The position numbers and the translations under genes are program-made. Shown one piece after another: positions 34,140 through 41,379 of a stretch of 63,602 nt of DNA (position 1 is its first letter; each line of letters starts with the position of its first letter). Origin of the DNA: Desulfotruncus alcoholivorax DSM 16058 (GTDB lineage Bacteria > Bacillota > Desulfotomaculia > Desulfotomaculales > Desulfallaceae); assembly GCF_000430885.1 (NCBI RefSeq), contig NZ_AUMW01000021.1, positions 1 through 63,602 on the forward strand, read 5' to 3'. The notes under the pieces were generated by a model. It saw only the letters and a list, made by a program, of their open reading frames with translations, ran no database searches and was not told the origin of the DNA.

Positions 34140-34445
34140 TCATGCTTCCAATGCAACTTTAGTCTTGATCTGGCGAGGCGGTCGGCACTCTCTTTGATTG
34201 GCGAAACTTTCAGCCAGGTTAATATTCTTGTTAATGGGGAGATTTTGACCGGATACAATTGTTTTAATCCAGCGGAGCAAACTTTGAAAGCCTTTTGCGG
34301 TGTTCTCAAAATGTAACGGCTGCCACAGTTCCACTCCGCGATAATCATAAACTCTGGCGATGTTTTGATTATTTAACCTATTTCTACTGATAATTAAGGA
34401 CTTTTCATAAAGTTGAAAGACCAGTTGTTTTTCCTTTAAGCCCAT
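34140..34445 (-). CDS. Unknown 101-residue protein
   Basis: This frame starts with an ATG that has GGAGG eight bases upstream. The protein (GLKEKQLVFQLYEKSLIISRNRLNNQNIARVYD...) is basic and soluble, without known motifs. Its C-terminal third is rich in Arg and Lys. It is followed by a gap of about 90 bases and the secreted protein at 33510. No family is recognised. Confidence 0.5.
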   Translation of the reverse strand: MGLKEKQLVFQLYEKSLIISRNRLNNQNIARVYDYRGVELWQPLHFENTAKGFQSLLRWIKTIVSGQNLPINKNINLAESFANQRECRPPRQIKTKVALEA

Positions 34446-34494
34446 ATAGCTTATCCTCCGGTAAGTGAATTATTATTATGTTTTTAATTGCATT

Positions 34495-35082
34495 CTATTT
34501 TCTCATTAAATAACTATTTTTTAGATGTGCTTCGATAAACTCCCTATCCCTTTCTCTTCTTAATTTGGATAAATTGTTTGCCAGATTATCATTATGATCA
34601 AATAAGCTAAACACCAGCCTGTCCATAGATAACCTGGACAGTATCACCGCATCCGGCTTATTGGGGCCGGTTTTTCTTTTATAATAGTATTCGCCCGGTT
34701 TTATCGGGACGCCAAATACATCTACGTATTTTTTCCCGGCCCGGACTTGTTTCCATTCATTCCAGGTATGTGCGCCGCTAATTCCGTTCAGCGTATCCAC
34801 ATATTTTTGTAGTCTTTCTTCGGAATAAATGCCAGTTTCTCGCGAACCCTGTTTAACCGCCAATTGGGAACCGATTTCTGCCACTTCTTTTTTTAACGCC
34901 CTGATGTCGCAATTAATCTTTGCTTTAATAAACGGGCAATCACCGTTGGCTTTGATGAATTTAACCCCACCGGGGCACTGGTTTTGAGATTGCAATACCG
35001 CACAGTAATTTGTTAGCGTTTCTCTAACATTGTTGGCACGTTCTTTCAATGACATCTTGGCTGTTTCCTTATCCATAGGCAT
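34495..35082 (-). CDS. Unknown 195-residue protein with a Cys cluster
   Basis: The N-terminal half is helical and includes a Cys-rich stretch (NQCPGGVKFIKANGDCPFIKAKINC), perhaps a metal site. The C-terminal half (YVDVFGVPIKPGEYYYKRKTG, PDAVILSRLSMDRLVFSLFD, LRRERDREFIEAHL) is mixed. No signal peptide is present. I do not recognise the family. The ATG at 35082 is one of two close in-frame ATGs; the ribosome site is weak (AAATGCC...). It is the last gene before the right GC-rich block. Confidence 0.55.
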   Translation of the reverse strand: MPMDKETAKMSLKERANNVRETLTNYCAVLQSQNQCPGGVKFIKANGDCPFIKAKINCDIRALKKEVAEIGSQLAVKQGSRETGIYSEERLQKYVDTLNGISGAHTWNEWKQVRAGKKYVDVFGVPIKPGEYYYKRKTGPNKPDAVILSRLSMDRLVFSLFDHNDNLANNLSKLRRERDREFIEAHLKNSYLMRK

Positions 35083-36189
35083 TTGTTAACCACTCCTTAC
35101 TGGTAATACATTGAAGATAATAACAACTTGTTTCGGTATAGCTAAAACACCGGTGGTAGCGACAACGATAATTAGCCGCTCTATTTAAGCGTTCTTCTTT
35201 AACTATGTACGGCTGAAAAACAAGTTTTATCTTTCGTAGTATAAATATAAACTATTGATATAACACCCAAGTGGCAGGAACTTAAAATTTTTGTGATATT
35301 AAAGTTTCTACGGATCAGAGCGAGCTTGACATTTGCCACCTGATGATGCAGTAATAAACTCGCTCGTTTTTCCCCTGCTAAAACGGATTGAGGAAAGAGG
35401 AAGCCACACATCACCAGGCCCAGCTATGGGGTCAACCTTTCTGGTCGGTCCTGGTCATGTGTGGCTTTTATTGAACCCTGCGTATCGTTTCCTCCCGGGC
35501 CTGCGTGCATGTCGGCCAGAGTGCCGGAAAAGCTGCTTTGGGGCTTAGCTCATCGGTCCAGCTTATCCGTCACACTGGCCAGCTCTGGGGTCGGCAACGC
35601 CCATACCTGATTGCGATGCCGCAGGTTTTACCGCCCGCCCGTCAGGTTATCTTCCGCAGGGGGGCACCGCCCCCCTCGGGCTCCCCCCCGCCAGGTGGGC
35701 CATGCCCCCCTGGACCCCCTTATGGGCTTCGCCTCTGCCCGGCGAAACCTGGGTGGTAGCCTCCCCCTCCCGCTCTTTCAATTCTACCACTGCCTTGCAC
35801 CGGGGCTGGGCAGGTTCTATACTTTCTACGCTAGTGATATCGTAGTTTGGCGTCGCAGTAGAAAGGTTTTATCTAACCCTCTTGCCACTGTACTAGTAAC
35901 GTGTCACGAATGTTCTATGCTTTCCAGGTGAGGTTAGTGTCTTGTTTTCCTGGCCTAAAAAGTTACTGTTGTGTGCTGCGCCGCCAAACAAGCTGATTGT
36001 GCTTTCACAAAGGGTTGGTTGCAAGTGTGCCCAGCCCCGGTGCATGCCGGCATCAAGGGTGTGCTGCGCCCTTCTCAAAAACAATTTTCAGCTTTTTGGC
36101 CAACCTTTTGGGTCGAAAATTCTTTTTGCTCCGTCCCTTGACACCGGCACCGGCAGCGGTGTGTGTAGAAAAACGGGAGGTTTAGAAGA

Positions 36190-36498
36190 ATGTTAAGAAA
36201 GCTGTTGGGTAGAGTTGATGATGGGCGGTTTGGTAGGGCGCTGGCTGGCATGCAGGCTGGTTGGAAGTGGAAGTGCAGGATGCGGCAGGCAGGGCTGGTA
36301 GAGGGTTTCGTGCGGCATGGCAGTAAGGAGTACATGGTGGTTATTGAGCAGCGGGGCCGCTGTGGTATAGCACGGTGCGGTTGTGAAGATGCGATCAAGC
36401 GCGGGGTGCTATGCAAGCATGTGGCGTTTGCAGCTATGTCGGAGTTGGGGCTGGCAGCCGCGGCGCGCAGCGCGCACAGGCAGTTGCCGGAGCTATAG
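36190..36498 (+). CDS. Small SWIM zinc-finger protein (copy 2)
   Basis: This encodes 102 residues starting MLRKLLGRVDDGRFGRALAG, with GGGAGG eight bases upstream. It has the same SWIM signature as copy 1 (ARCGCEDAIKRGVLCKHVAF: C-x-C-x8-C-x-H) and the same C-terminal Ala-rich helix (ELGLAAAARS). About 75-80% of residues agree with copy 1 and the ligands are strictly kept, which suggests selection on the protein. A TTGACA lies about 55 bases upstream in both copies and may be the -35 element. Function unknown. Confidence 0.8.
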   Translation: MLRKLLGRVDDGRFGRALAGMQAGWKWKCRMRQAGLVEGFVRHGSKEYMVVIEQRGRCGIARCGCEDAIKRGVLCKHVAFAAMSELGLAAAARSAHRQLPEL

Positions 36499-36520
36499 GG
36501 CGCTAAGGCGCCCCTTTTTT
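36497..36520 (+). terminator. Terminator of SWIM gene copy 2
   Basis: GGGCGC and GGCGCCCC with a small loop are followed by TTTTTTGG, overlapping the stop codon, exactly as for copy 1. Confidence 0.75.
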
Positions 36521-37378
36521 GGTCGTGCTGCCCGCCGCCCACGGAGGGATGGCGCTGGGTCAGAGGGGTGCGGCTGTGGCCTTAATGCAGCTGCATTATG
36601 CCGCTCCCGCATCACAACCCAAACTTTTAGCAGAACGATTTGCACTTTACGCCGGTAACTTGAGACTTTACACGAAAAGCTAGTGGCCAACGTTGGCTAC
36701 CGGGGGCGCGGCTGCAAAGGGCTGGGCTATTGCACCAGCTGCCGATTGCACCGATCTGCTTGCCCCGGGCACACCACGGCCCAGGCCACTTACGGGTCAT
36801 GCTATAGGGGTCATGGCCTTGACCGTCGTGTGCCTCACTTGTGTGGTAACGCTCACCTGATCCTCCTTATGGCGCGGCGCACATCGAAGCAGGGCTATAA
36901 ACAGTGGAAAATTAACCGCCCTACTTCGAAGTGCGCCTTACCCGGGTGGTGTTAACCGGCGGAAGGGTGGCAGACGGATCTGGCAAACAAACTGCCGCCG
37001 GGCAAAGTGTTATCGGCCTTTGTGGTCATCCTCACAGGTCAGCGCCGGCAACAGCTTGCCCGGGAGAAACGTGGGTGGTAGGTGATCTGTGCATGTCGGC
37101 CACACACCGGGCCGTTTTATCCTGTATACCTTTGGGGTCCGGCCCGGAGTGCGGCCAGCCATGAGGTCAGTAGCTTTCGGGTCATGCTTCGGGGTCCTCA
37201 AAAGGAACGGCTGGGAAGTGCACCCAGGATGAATGCCTGCATATCGGGTCGGGCACACATCCCAACCTCATCCAACAGGCCGCCGGCTTTCGCCCGCGGC
37301 CTTCTAACGCGCAATCGTAGCAACGCATATACGCGCTGCTTTAATGGTTCCTAAACGCGCAAAGGCTCGTGCCAAAAA

Positions 37379-37462
37379 AAAGGCGGCAGTTGCCGCCCCG
37401 AGGGCAAGGGCCGCAGCTGCGGCCCCACGCGCGCTACCACGCGCGCCCTTCCGCCAGGCTGC
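37379..37462. repeat. GC-rich repeat, inverted copy of 3117-3207
   Basis: Contains the palindromes GGCGGCAGTTGCCGCC, GGGCCGCAGCTGCGGCCC and the GCGCGC/CTACC core in inverted orientation to the copy at 3117. It marks the right end of the right block. An imperfect tandem repeat of about 100 bases follows at 37550-37685 (GATGTTCGATAC and GATATTCGATAC starts), with no gene. Confidence 0.7.
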
Positions 37463-37694
37463 GGAAGGTTATTGAACATGTTCACGCGTACAATAAGTAA
37501 AAAGCAACAATGTGGGTCAATAACGCATATTTACCGGCCCGAAACCGATTAATTGGAAGATGTTCGATACTCGGCCAGATCCCTGGCATTAACGGATAAA
37601 CACACCGGAATATCTGGTTCCGCGCCGGCCGGAGGATATTCGATACCTGGACAAGGCCCCTGGCATCATCGAACGCCGGATTCGAACGGCAGGG

Positions 37695-37726
37695 CAAAAA
37701 AAATAACCCCATAAGGGGCTTTTTAG
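37695..37726 (-). terminator. Terminator of the leftward phage-like operon
   Basis: A CCCC-ATAA-GGGG stem, with A-run and T-run on either side, works in both directions; on the minus strand TATTTTTTTTG follows. It overlaps the stop of the gene at 37723 and closes the long leftward unit from 45104. Confidence 0.75.
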
Positions 37727-38088
37727 TCTTTGTTCTTTATTTCCCTGGCCCATTCCCGAGCTATTCTGCTGATCTCTTGGTCCGCGCTAACTTCGTTGGG
37801 GTCGTCCTCATCAACGGGCGCAAACTGGTACATCTCAATCACCTTTCCATTGCCCCTTAACCTGGCTTCCCGCTTTTGCAGCAATTCTTTATATTCTTTG
37901 ATATAGGTTTGGGTCCAGCCCTCCATAGATATATGGGCATGTATTTCGCGGGCGCTGGTCAGTAAGTCGTGCACCTGCTGGGCTTCTGCGGCCCGGTCGA
38001 TTTGGTTGGTTCTTTCGTAAAAATACCGGGCCATGTTTAGAGCGTTCATTAGGCAGTATCTTTCTTCTATCTCCAGTACAATCTTCAC
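37723..38088 (-). CDS. Phage-module protein of unknown function
   Basis: This encodes 121 residues, helical and acidic at the end (ALNMARYFYERTNQIDRAAEAQQVHDLL ... EVSADQEISRIAREWAREIKNKD). I recognise no family. It is the last gene of the leftward early operon, 11 bases after the gene at 38100. GGAGG stands before its ATG. Confidence 0.6.
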   Translation of the reverse strand: MKIVLEIEERYCLMNALNMARYFYERTNQIDRAAEAQQVHDLLTSAREIHAHISMEGWTQTYIKEYKELLQKREARLRGNGKVIEMYQFAPVDEDDPNEVSADQEISRIAREWAREIKNKD

Positions 38089-38099
38089 GTCGTCACCTC

Positions 38100-38462
38100 C
38101 TAAACTTTGAATTCCCGTACTACTTTCCCGGGTAATGGTTCGTCATGGTCTTCTTCTGTAAAATTTAGAAACTTTTCATCTTCTCCTGCATCGTCCAGGG
38201 CCAGTTCCTGGTTTGGAGCGGTGCCGGGCCGGTTAATATTTCGAGTCTGCAGTGCCGTCACGTCAAACAGGGTGGGTTGGACTGGTTCAATAACAACTTT
38301 TACCTGTTCATTGGGCCGGAACTGGCGCAGTTCTAATAAGTTTTCATTGGTCAGTTCAATATCTTCCAGGCTCACTCGGATAGATTGAGCCCAACCGTCA
38401 GCCAGTACTTTGTTGACAATTTCAATTTTTTTGATTCGAGCCTGAAAATCTGCATAATGCAT
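38100..38462 (-). CDS. Phage-module protein of unknown function
   Basis: This encodes 120 residues. It begins with a helical, basic part (YADFQARIKKIEIVNKVLADGWAQSIRVSLEDIELTNENL) and has an acidic tail. 'NEQVKVVIEPVQPTLFD' resembles small phage recombination-accessory proteins, but this is too weak to name. It lies between the rusA pseudogene and the last gene of the operon, with a clear AAAGGAG ribosome site. Confidence 0.6.
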   Translation of the reverse strand: MHYADFQARIKKIEIVNKVLADGWAQSIRVSLEDIELTNENLLELRQFRPNEQVKVVIEPVQPTLFDVTALQTRNINRPGTAPNQELALDDAGEDEKFLNFTEEDHDEPLPGKVVREFKV

Positions 38463-38513
38463 TTATTCTCACTCCTTTTAAAGATTACCTTTGGTTATTT
38501 GGAAAAAACTTTA

Positions 38514-38907
38514 TTATATTTTGTGGATTATTACTTCCGCCCGTTCCTTCACCCCGGGCCGTACAAATAAACCCGCTTTCAGCCGGGTAACCTGCCGGTC
38601 ATCCCGCCAGGCGATACCGTTTAACCCGTCCTGGATGCTTTTAATGTATTTGTCGAGGTCACCCCCGGGTTCGGCCAGGTAAACTTTACCTGCAGGCTTA
38701 CCGGGCCGTCGTAGGGGTTTTTAAACGCCTGCCGTCCCCCCCAGCCAATGGACTGCTCGTATTCCCGGCTTTTTTTCGGGGTTTATAGGTAAGGGGACAC
38801 ACCTCCCTTAAATGGGTCGGAGGAATGTCCCCAAAGGTGCCACCGTTTTTACCCATCCGGGGACGCTGCTTGGGCACGGGTCGGCCAGGAATAACAAAAG
38901 ATACCAA
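38514..38907 (-). pseudogene. rusA: rusA Holliday-junction resolvase, frameshifted and interrupted
   Basis: The start (TTG at 38907) gives VSFVIPGRPVPKQRPRM, the RusA signature. A 45-base in-frame insertion containing a GGGGACA hairpin follows. Then an A7 run needs one extra A to continue as SREYEQSIGWGGRQAFKNPY, and a second shift is needed to reach AEPGGDLDKYIKSIQDGLNG and AWRDDRQVTRLKAG, which carries the RusA catalytic DLD..K and D-D residues. It ends at a TAA at 38514. With two frameshifts and an insertion the resolvase is dead. It indicates that the phage-derived module is decaying. Confidence 0.7.
38793..38832. repeat. REP-like inverted repeat (GGGGACA...TGTCCCC), copy 2
   Basis: GGGGACACACCTCC and GGAGGAATGTCCCC pair around 12 bases, inside the rusA pseudogene. 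Related to 11274-11326. The insertion length (about 45 bases) keeps the rusA frame open. Confidence 0.65.
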
Positions 38908-39300
38908 TCAGATCACCCCCGCTTGTTTTAATTTCATAAACATAGACTGGCAAGCCCGGGGAGACCTGGCCAGCCGGACCGCCGCATGTTGGGGCTTTTT
39001 GTTTTCAAGGCCCATGAGCACGGCCAGCTGAAATATATCTGCATCGCTCCAGGCATGTTTATTTTTGCGCTGCCGCCAGCTGCCGTTGAATTTTTTCACC
39101 CGATACCGGAGTGCTTGTTCCAGCCCATCGTCCAGCTGCGGGACAGGTTTTTTGTCCAGGGTCTGGCTATGAAAAGCCGGGTTATGGCACCAAACCGGGT
39201 CGGGCAGGTAACTGCACATCCCCTGGCAAACCCAAAACTCGCGCAAATTGTTTTCCAGCACCTGGCCGGTGACTATATCTACTTTGATAATGATCTGCAT
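38908..39300 (-). CDS. Phage-module protein with a C-terminal helix-turn-helix-like part
   Basis: This encodes 130 residues. The N-terminal half has a strand-rich start (IIIKVDIVTGQVLENNLREF) and several Cys and Trp. The C-terminal part (WSDADIFQLAVLMGLENKKP, AVRLARSPRACQSMFMKLKQAG) resembles Myb/SANT or small phage transcription-factor helices. The family is not recognised. It directly precedes the rusA remnant (its stop is one base from that start), so both belong to the early operon. Confidence 0.6.
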   Translation of the reverse strand: MQIIIKVDIVTGQVLENNLREFWVCQGMCSYLPDPVWCHNPAFHSQTLDKKPVPQLDDGLEQALRYRVKKFNGSWRQRKNKHAWSDADIFQLAVLMGLENKKPQHAAVRLARSPRACQSMFMKLKQAGVI

Positions 39301-39319
39301 GTTGCCACTCCTCAGTCCT

Positions 39320-40291
39320 CTAACTCTTATACAGTGATCTAATTAATTCTTTTTTCTTATTCAGCTGGGTATTTGATTGGTTATTGGATGCGGCATTAGC
39401 TGCAGGTGCATTAATCCAGTCCATGTATGGTTTATCCGGCCCCAAAAAGGTAGCGGCCAGTTTGATGTAACGCTGCTGGGTGCCATTTTTTTGGCATTCG
39501 TAGGCATAATGTTTTGCTGCGTCCACCAGGTCCCTAACCAGGCCTTCCATAGTCAGGCCTTCCGCTAGACCTTCCCTGATCCGTATTTTCCAGCATCTAT
39601 AAGCACGCTGCTTTTCAACTTTTCGGGGATAGACAGTCCAAAATTTTTCAAAGTAGGTGTCATACATACAGGTTTGTTTTTCTTTACTTTTCTTTAATGT
39701 TTCTTTAATGTTTCTTTCGGTATAGTCTGAGCAATTATCGCCGTTGGCCTGCAGGGTTTTAGGAGTTGGTGTTTTACCAACTACGGAGTTGGTATTTTGC
39801 CAACCATCCGGTTGGTGTTTTACCAACTGGTTAGTTGGTATTTTACCAACCGGTATGCCGGTGGGGGTTGGTATTTTACCAACTTCCGGGTTGGCGTTAG
39901 CTGGTGTTTCACCAACTGTTTCTGTTGTTGTTTTCACCATTAGGTTTCTGGCCAGGAGTTGTTTAAATTTATCCTGCCCGCCGGGCTGCGCCCGGGGAAT
40001 GCTCCACCGTTCATAGTCTTTATTCAGCGTTATACGCTCGCCGGTTAAGGATATAGATAACACGCCTGATTCAACCAGCAGGTTAAGTTCTTTTTTAATG
40101 TCGCTTTTATCTATGCCGATTAGTTGGAAGTCGGCCTGTCGCAAAATGGCATACTTGTGTCCACACCCGTAACTTAAACGGATTACCAGCAGGATAATAT
40201 TCAGCTGCCGCTTTTTAAAGTTGGACAATATTATTGCCTCAAATAATTCGTTGGAAATTCTGGTGAATTCGTCGGGTTGTGGGTTGGCCAT
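39320..40291 (-). CDS. Phage replication protein O-like initiator
   Basis: This encodes 323 residues. Residues 1-95 match the phage replication protein O N-terminal winged helix (FTRISNELFEAIILSNFKKRQLNIILLVIRLSYG, LLVESGVLSISLTGERITLN). The middle (about residues 125-180) is a repetitive spacer encoded by palindromic iterons. The C-terminal part (YFEKFWTVYPRKVEKQRAYRCWKIRI ... FLGPDKPYMDWIN) is like the end of lambda O and DnaD-type helper proteins. Lambda O binds iterons inside its own gene to start replication, and the same layout is seen here. Partner helicase-loader genes are not obvious nearby. Confidence 0.8.
   Translation of the reverse strand: MANPQPDEFTRISNELFEAIILSNFKKRQLNIILLVIRLSYGCGHKYAILRQADFQLIGIDKSDIKKELNLLVESGVLSISLTGERITLNKDYERWSIPRAQPGGQDKFKQLLARNLMVKTTTETVGETPANANPEVGKIPTPTGIPVGKIPTNQLVKHQPDGWQNTNSVVGKTPTPKTLQANGDNCSDYTERNIKETLKKSKEKQTCMYDTYFEKFWTVYPRKVEKQRAYRCWKIRIREGLAEGLTMEGLVRDLVDAAKHYAYECQKNGTQQRYIKLAATFLGPDKPYMDWINAPAANAASNNQSNTQLNKKKELIRSLYKS
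39765..39916. other. Iteron array, likely phage replication origin inside the O-like gene
   Basis: Six palindromic 17-mers of type GTTGGTRTTTTACCAAC start at 39765, 39788 (one G for A), 39811, 39834, 39867 and 39900 (degenerate). The first four are spaced exactly 23 bases; the fifth is 33 bases further. They encode the Val-Gly-Lys-Thr/Ile-Pro-Thr repeats of the protein's linker. Position and symmetry match the iterons of lambdoid ori. Strong pattern; origin function is inferred. Confidence 0.75.
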
Positions 40292-40308
40292 TTTATCCCC
40301 CTAAAATA

Positions 40309-40518
40309 TCAAATCAAAAAAGCGCATAGCCTCACCAAAATGTAGCCTGCCGCCAGTGCCAGAATAACGTAAGCGGTTTTTTCTTCCCAATGATCCGGCG
40401 GCGATTCCAGCCATTCTTGTACTCGTGTGACCAGCTTGTCCATTGTTTCAACAAAACATTTGGCTGGTCCGGGTCTGGTGGATGCCACTGGCTTTATAAC
40501 TTGTAACTTTGCTTTCAT
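40309..40518 (-). CDS. Small protein with a C-terminal membrane helix
   Basis: This encodes 69 residues. The ATG overlaps the stop of the upstream gene (ATGA). The C-terminal 20 residues (TAYVILALAAGYILVRLCAFLI) form one membrane helix; the N-terminal part is soluble. Tail-anchored small proteins of this kind are common in phage early regions; function unknown. Confidence 0.6.
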   Translation of the reverse strand: MKAKLQVIKPVASTRPGPAKCFVETMDKLVTRVQEWLESPPDHWEEKTAYVILALAAGYILVRLCAFLI

Positions 40519-40856
40519 TCCTCCAGCACCAGCTTTACTTGCCGGTCAAACATCGTCTGTGCAATTTTCTCCAGTGCCCTGGCGCGCAGAAATATTTTCT
40601 TGGCCCGGGGCTTTAAGTGCCGGGTTGCTATCTCCATATCTTCCAGGCTTTCTATGATAAAGTAGCCGCCGGCCCCGGGCTCGGTGCTACTGCCAATAGG
40701 AAGGCCATGTTGCACTACCAGGTTATAAATAATTTCTCTTACGCCGCGCTCGTCCATGCCGGCCAGTTTGGCCAGCCGGTGCTTGTGGATGGCCTGCCTG
40801 CAGCCGCTTGGTATAAGCCCCAGCACCAGACACTCCTTTTCGGTTAATTGCTGCAT
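40515..40856 (-). CDS. Winged-helix protein of the phage module
   Basis: This encodes 113 residues from the ATG at 40856 (AAAGGAG eleven bases upstream); a longer frame to 40988 has no ribosome site. The part LVLGLIPSGCRQAIHKHRLAKLAGMDERGVREIIYNLVVQHGLPIGSS is a winged helix of the kind found in small phage DNA-binding proteins. It probably regulates or assists replication. It overlaps the next small gene by four bases. Confidence 0.65.
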   Translation of the reverse strand: MQQLTEKECLVLGLIPSGCRQAIHKHRLAKLAGMDERGVREIIYNLVVQHGLPIGSSTEPGAGGYFIIESLEDMEIATRHLKPRAKKIFLRARALEKIAQTMFDRQVKLVLEE

Positions 40857-40932
40857 ACTACATTCACTCCTTTCGGGGGGATTAGCCCCGCCTGTTAAAG
40901 ACGGGGCATTAAAAAGACCCGGCCAGGTATGA

Positions 40933-41379
40933 TTATGTGTCCCGAACAGCCACCAGCAGCCCGCTTTGCAAGGGATAGTGCTCCTCATCGCCGGTTAGGC
41001 TGTAAAAGTAATAGCCACCGTGCCGGTGGGCGTGCTCCACTCTGCCGATCTGCCACCCGCCGCCCGGGCCGCAGGGGATATAAACTTCGAGGGGTCGGCC
41101 GCAGGTAAATTCGATGCCGGTGGTGTCCATGACGTACCGCCCGTTATCCTGCAAAAATACCCGCCCCTCTGTGCGGGGCTTTTGTAGGTACCTGATCCAA
41201 TGTGCCAGGTCCGCGGTTTCTGCGGCGTTTTCACACAGGCTGATCAGCTTTTGCAGTTCCACTTGCTCTATACCCTCCAGCCGTTCTAGGTGGGGGTAGA
41301 GGCCGGCCACCCGGGACATTTGGTCCAGGGCGGCGGCCAGCAGTTCGCTCAGTTTGCTGACTTCTTTAAACCGCAGCAA
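40933..41379 (-). CDS. Unknown phage-module protein
   Basis: This encodes 148 residues; the TTG at 41379 has GAGAGGAG eight bases upstream (a GTG at 41388 overlaps the ribosome site). An N-terminal helical part (LSELLAAALDQMSRVAGLYPHLERLEGIEQVELQKLISL) precedes a beta-rich C-terminal part (VFLQDNGRYVMDTTGIEF ... IGRVEHAHRHGGYYFYS). It fits the DUF5348-like pattern of small phage proteins but is not identified with certainty. It overlaps the end of the ATPase gene. Confidence 0.55.
   Translation of the reverse strand: MLRFKEVSKLSELLAAALDQMSRVAGLYPHLERLEGIEQVELQKLISLCENAAETADLAHWIRYLQKPRTEGRVFLQDNGRYVMDTTGIEFTCGRPLEVYIPCGPGGGWQIGRVEHAHRHGGYYFYSLTGDEEHYPLQSGLLVAVRDT

Larger units (their letters stand above)
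35395..37465. repeat. GC-rich palindrome cluster, right copy (inverted relative to 5160-8050)
   Basis: The order and orientation of elements mirror the left block: module at 35401-35468 (left 7910-7972), module at 35514-35600 (left 7790-7865), the GGGGGGCACCG stretch (35640-35700; left 7680-7735), the SWIM gene (36190-36498; left 6294-6608), module at 37095-37165 (left 5770-5840), and the terminal 85-base repeat (37379-37462; left 3117-3207). Identity looks like 80-90% in the conserved parts. Apart from the SWIM gene, no reading frame is conserved between the copies. 35083-35394 has AT-rich DNA with no gene. Confidence 0.75.

Noticed and set aside
35333-37354. Similar long frames in the right GC-rich block
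   Set aside because: Same reasons; palindromic GC-rich DNA without stop codons. Only 36190-36498 is supported.
37660-37695. tRNA-like T-arm sequence (GGATTCGAAC)
   Set aside because: The surrounding bases do not form acceptor, D or anticodon arms on either strand; it belongs to an imperfect tandem repeat.
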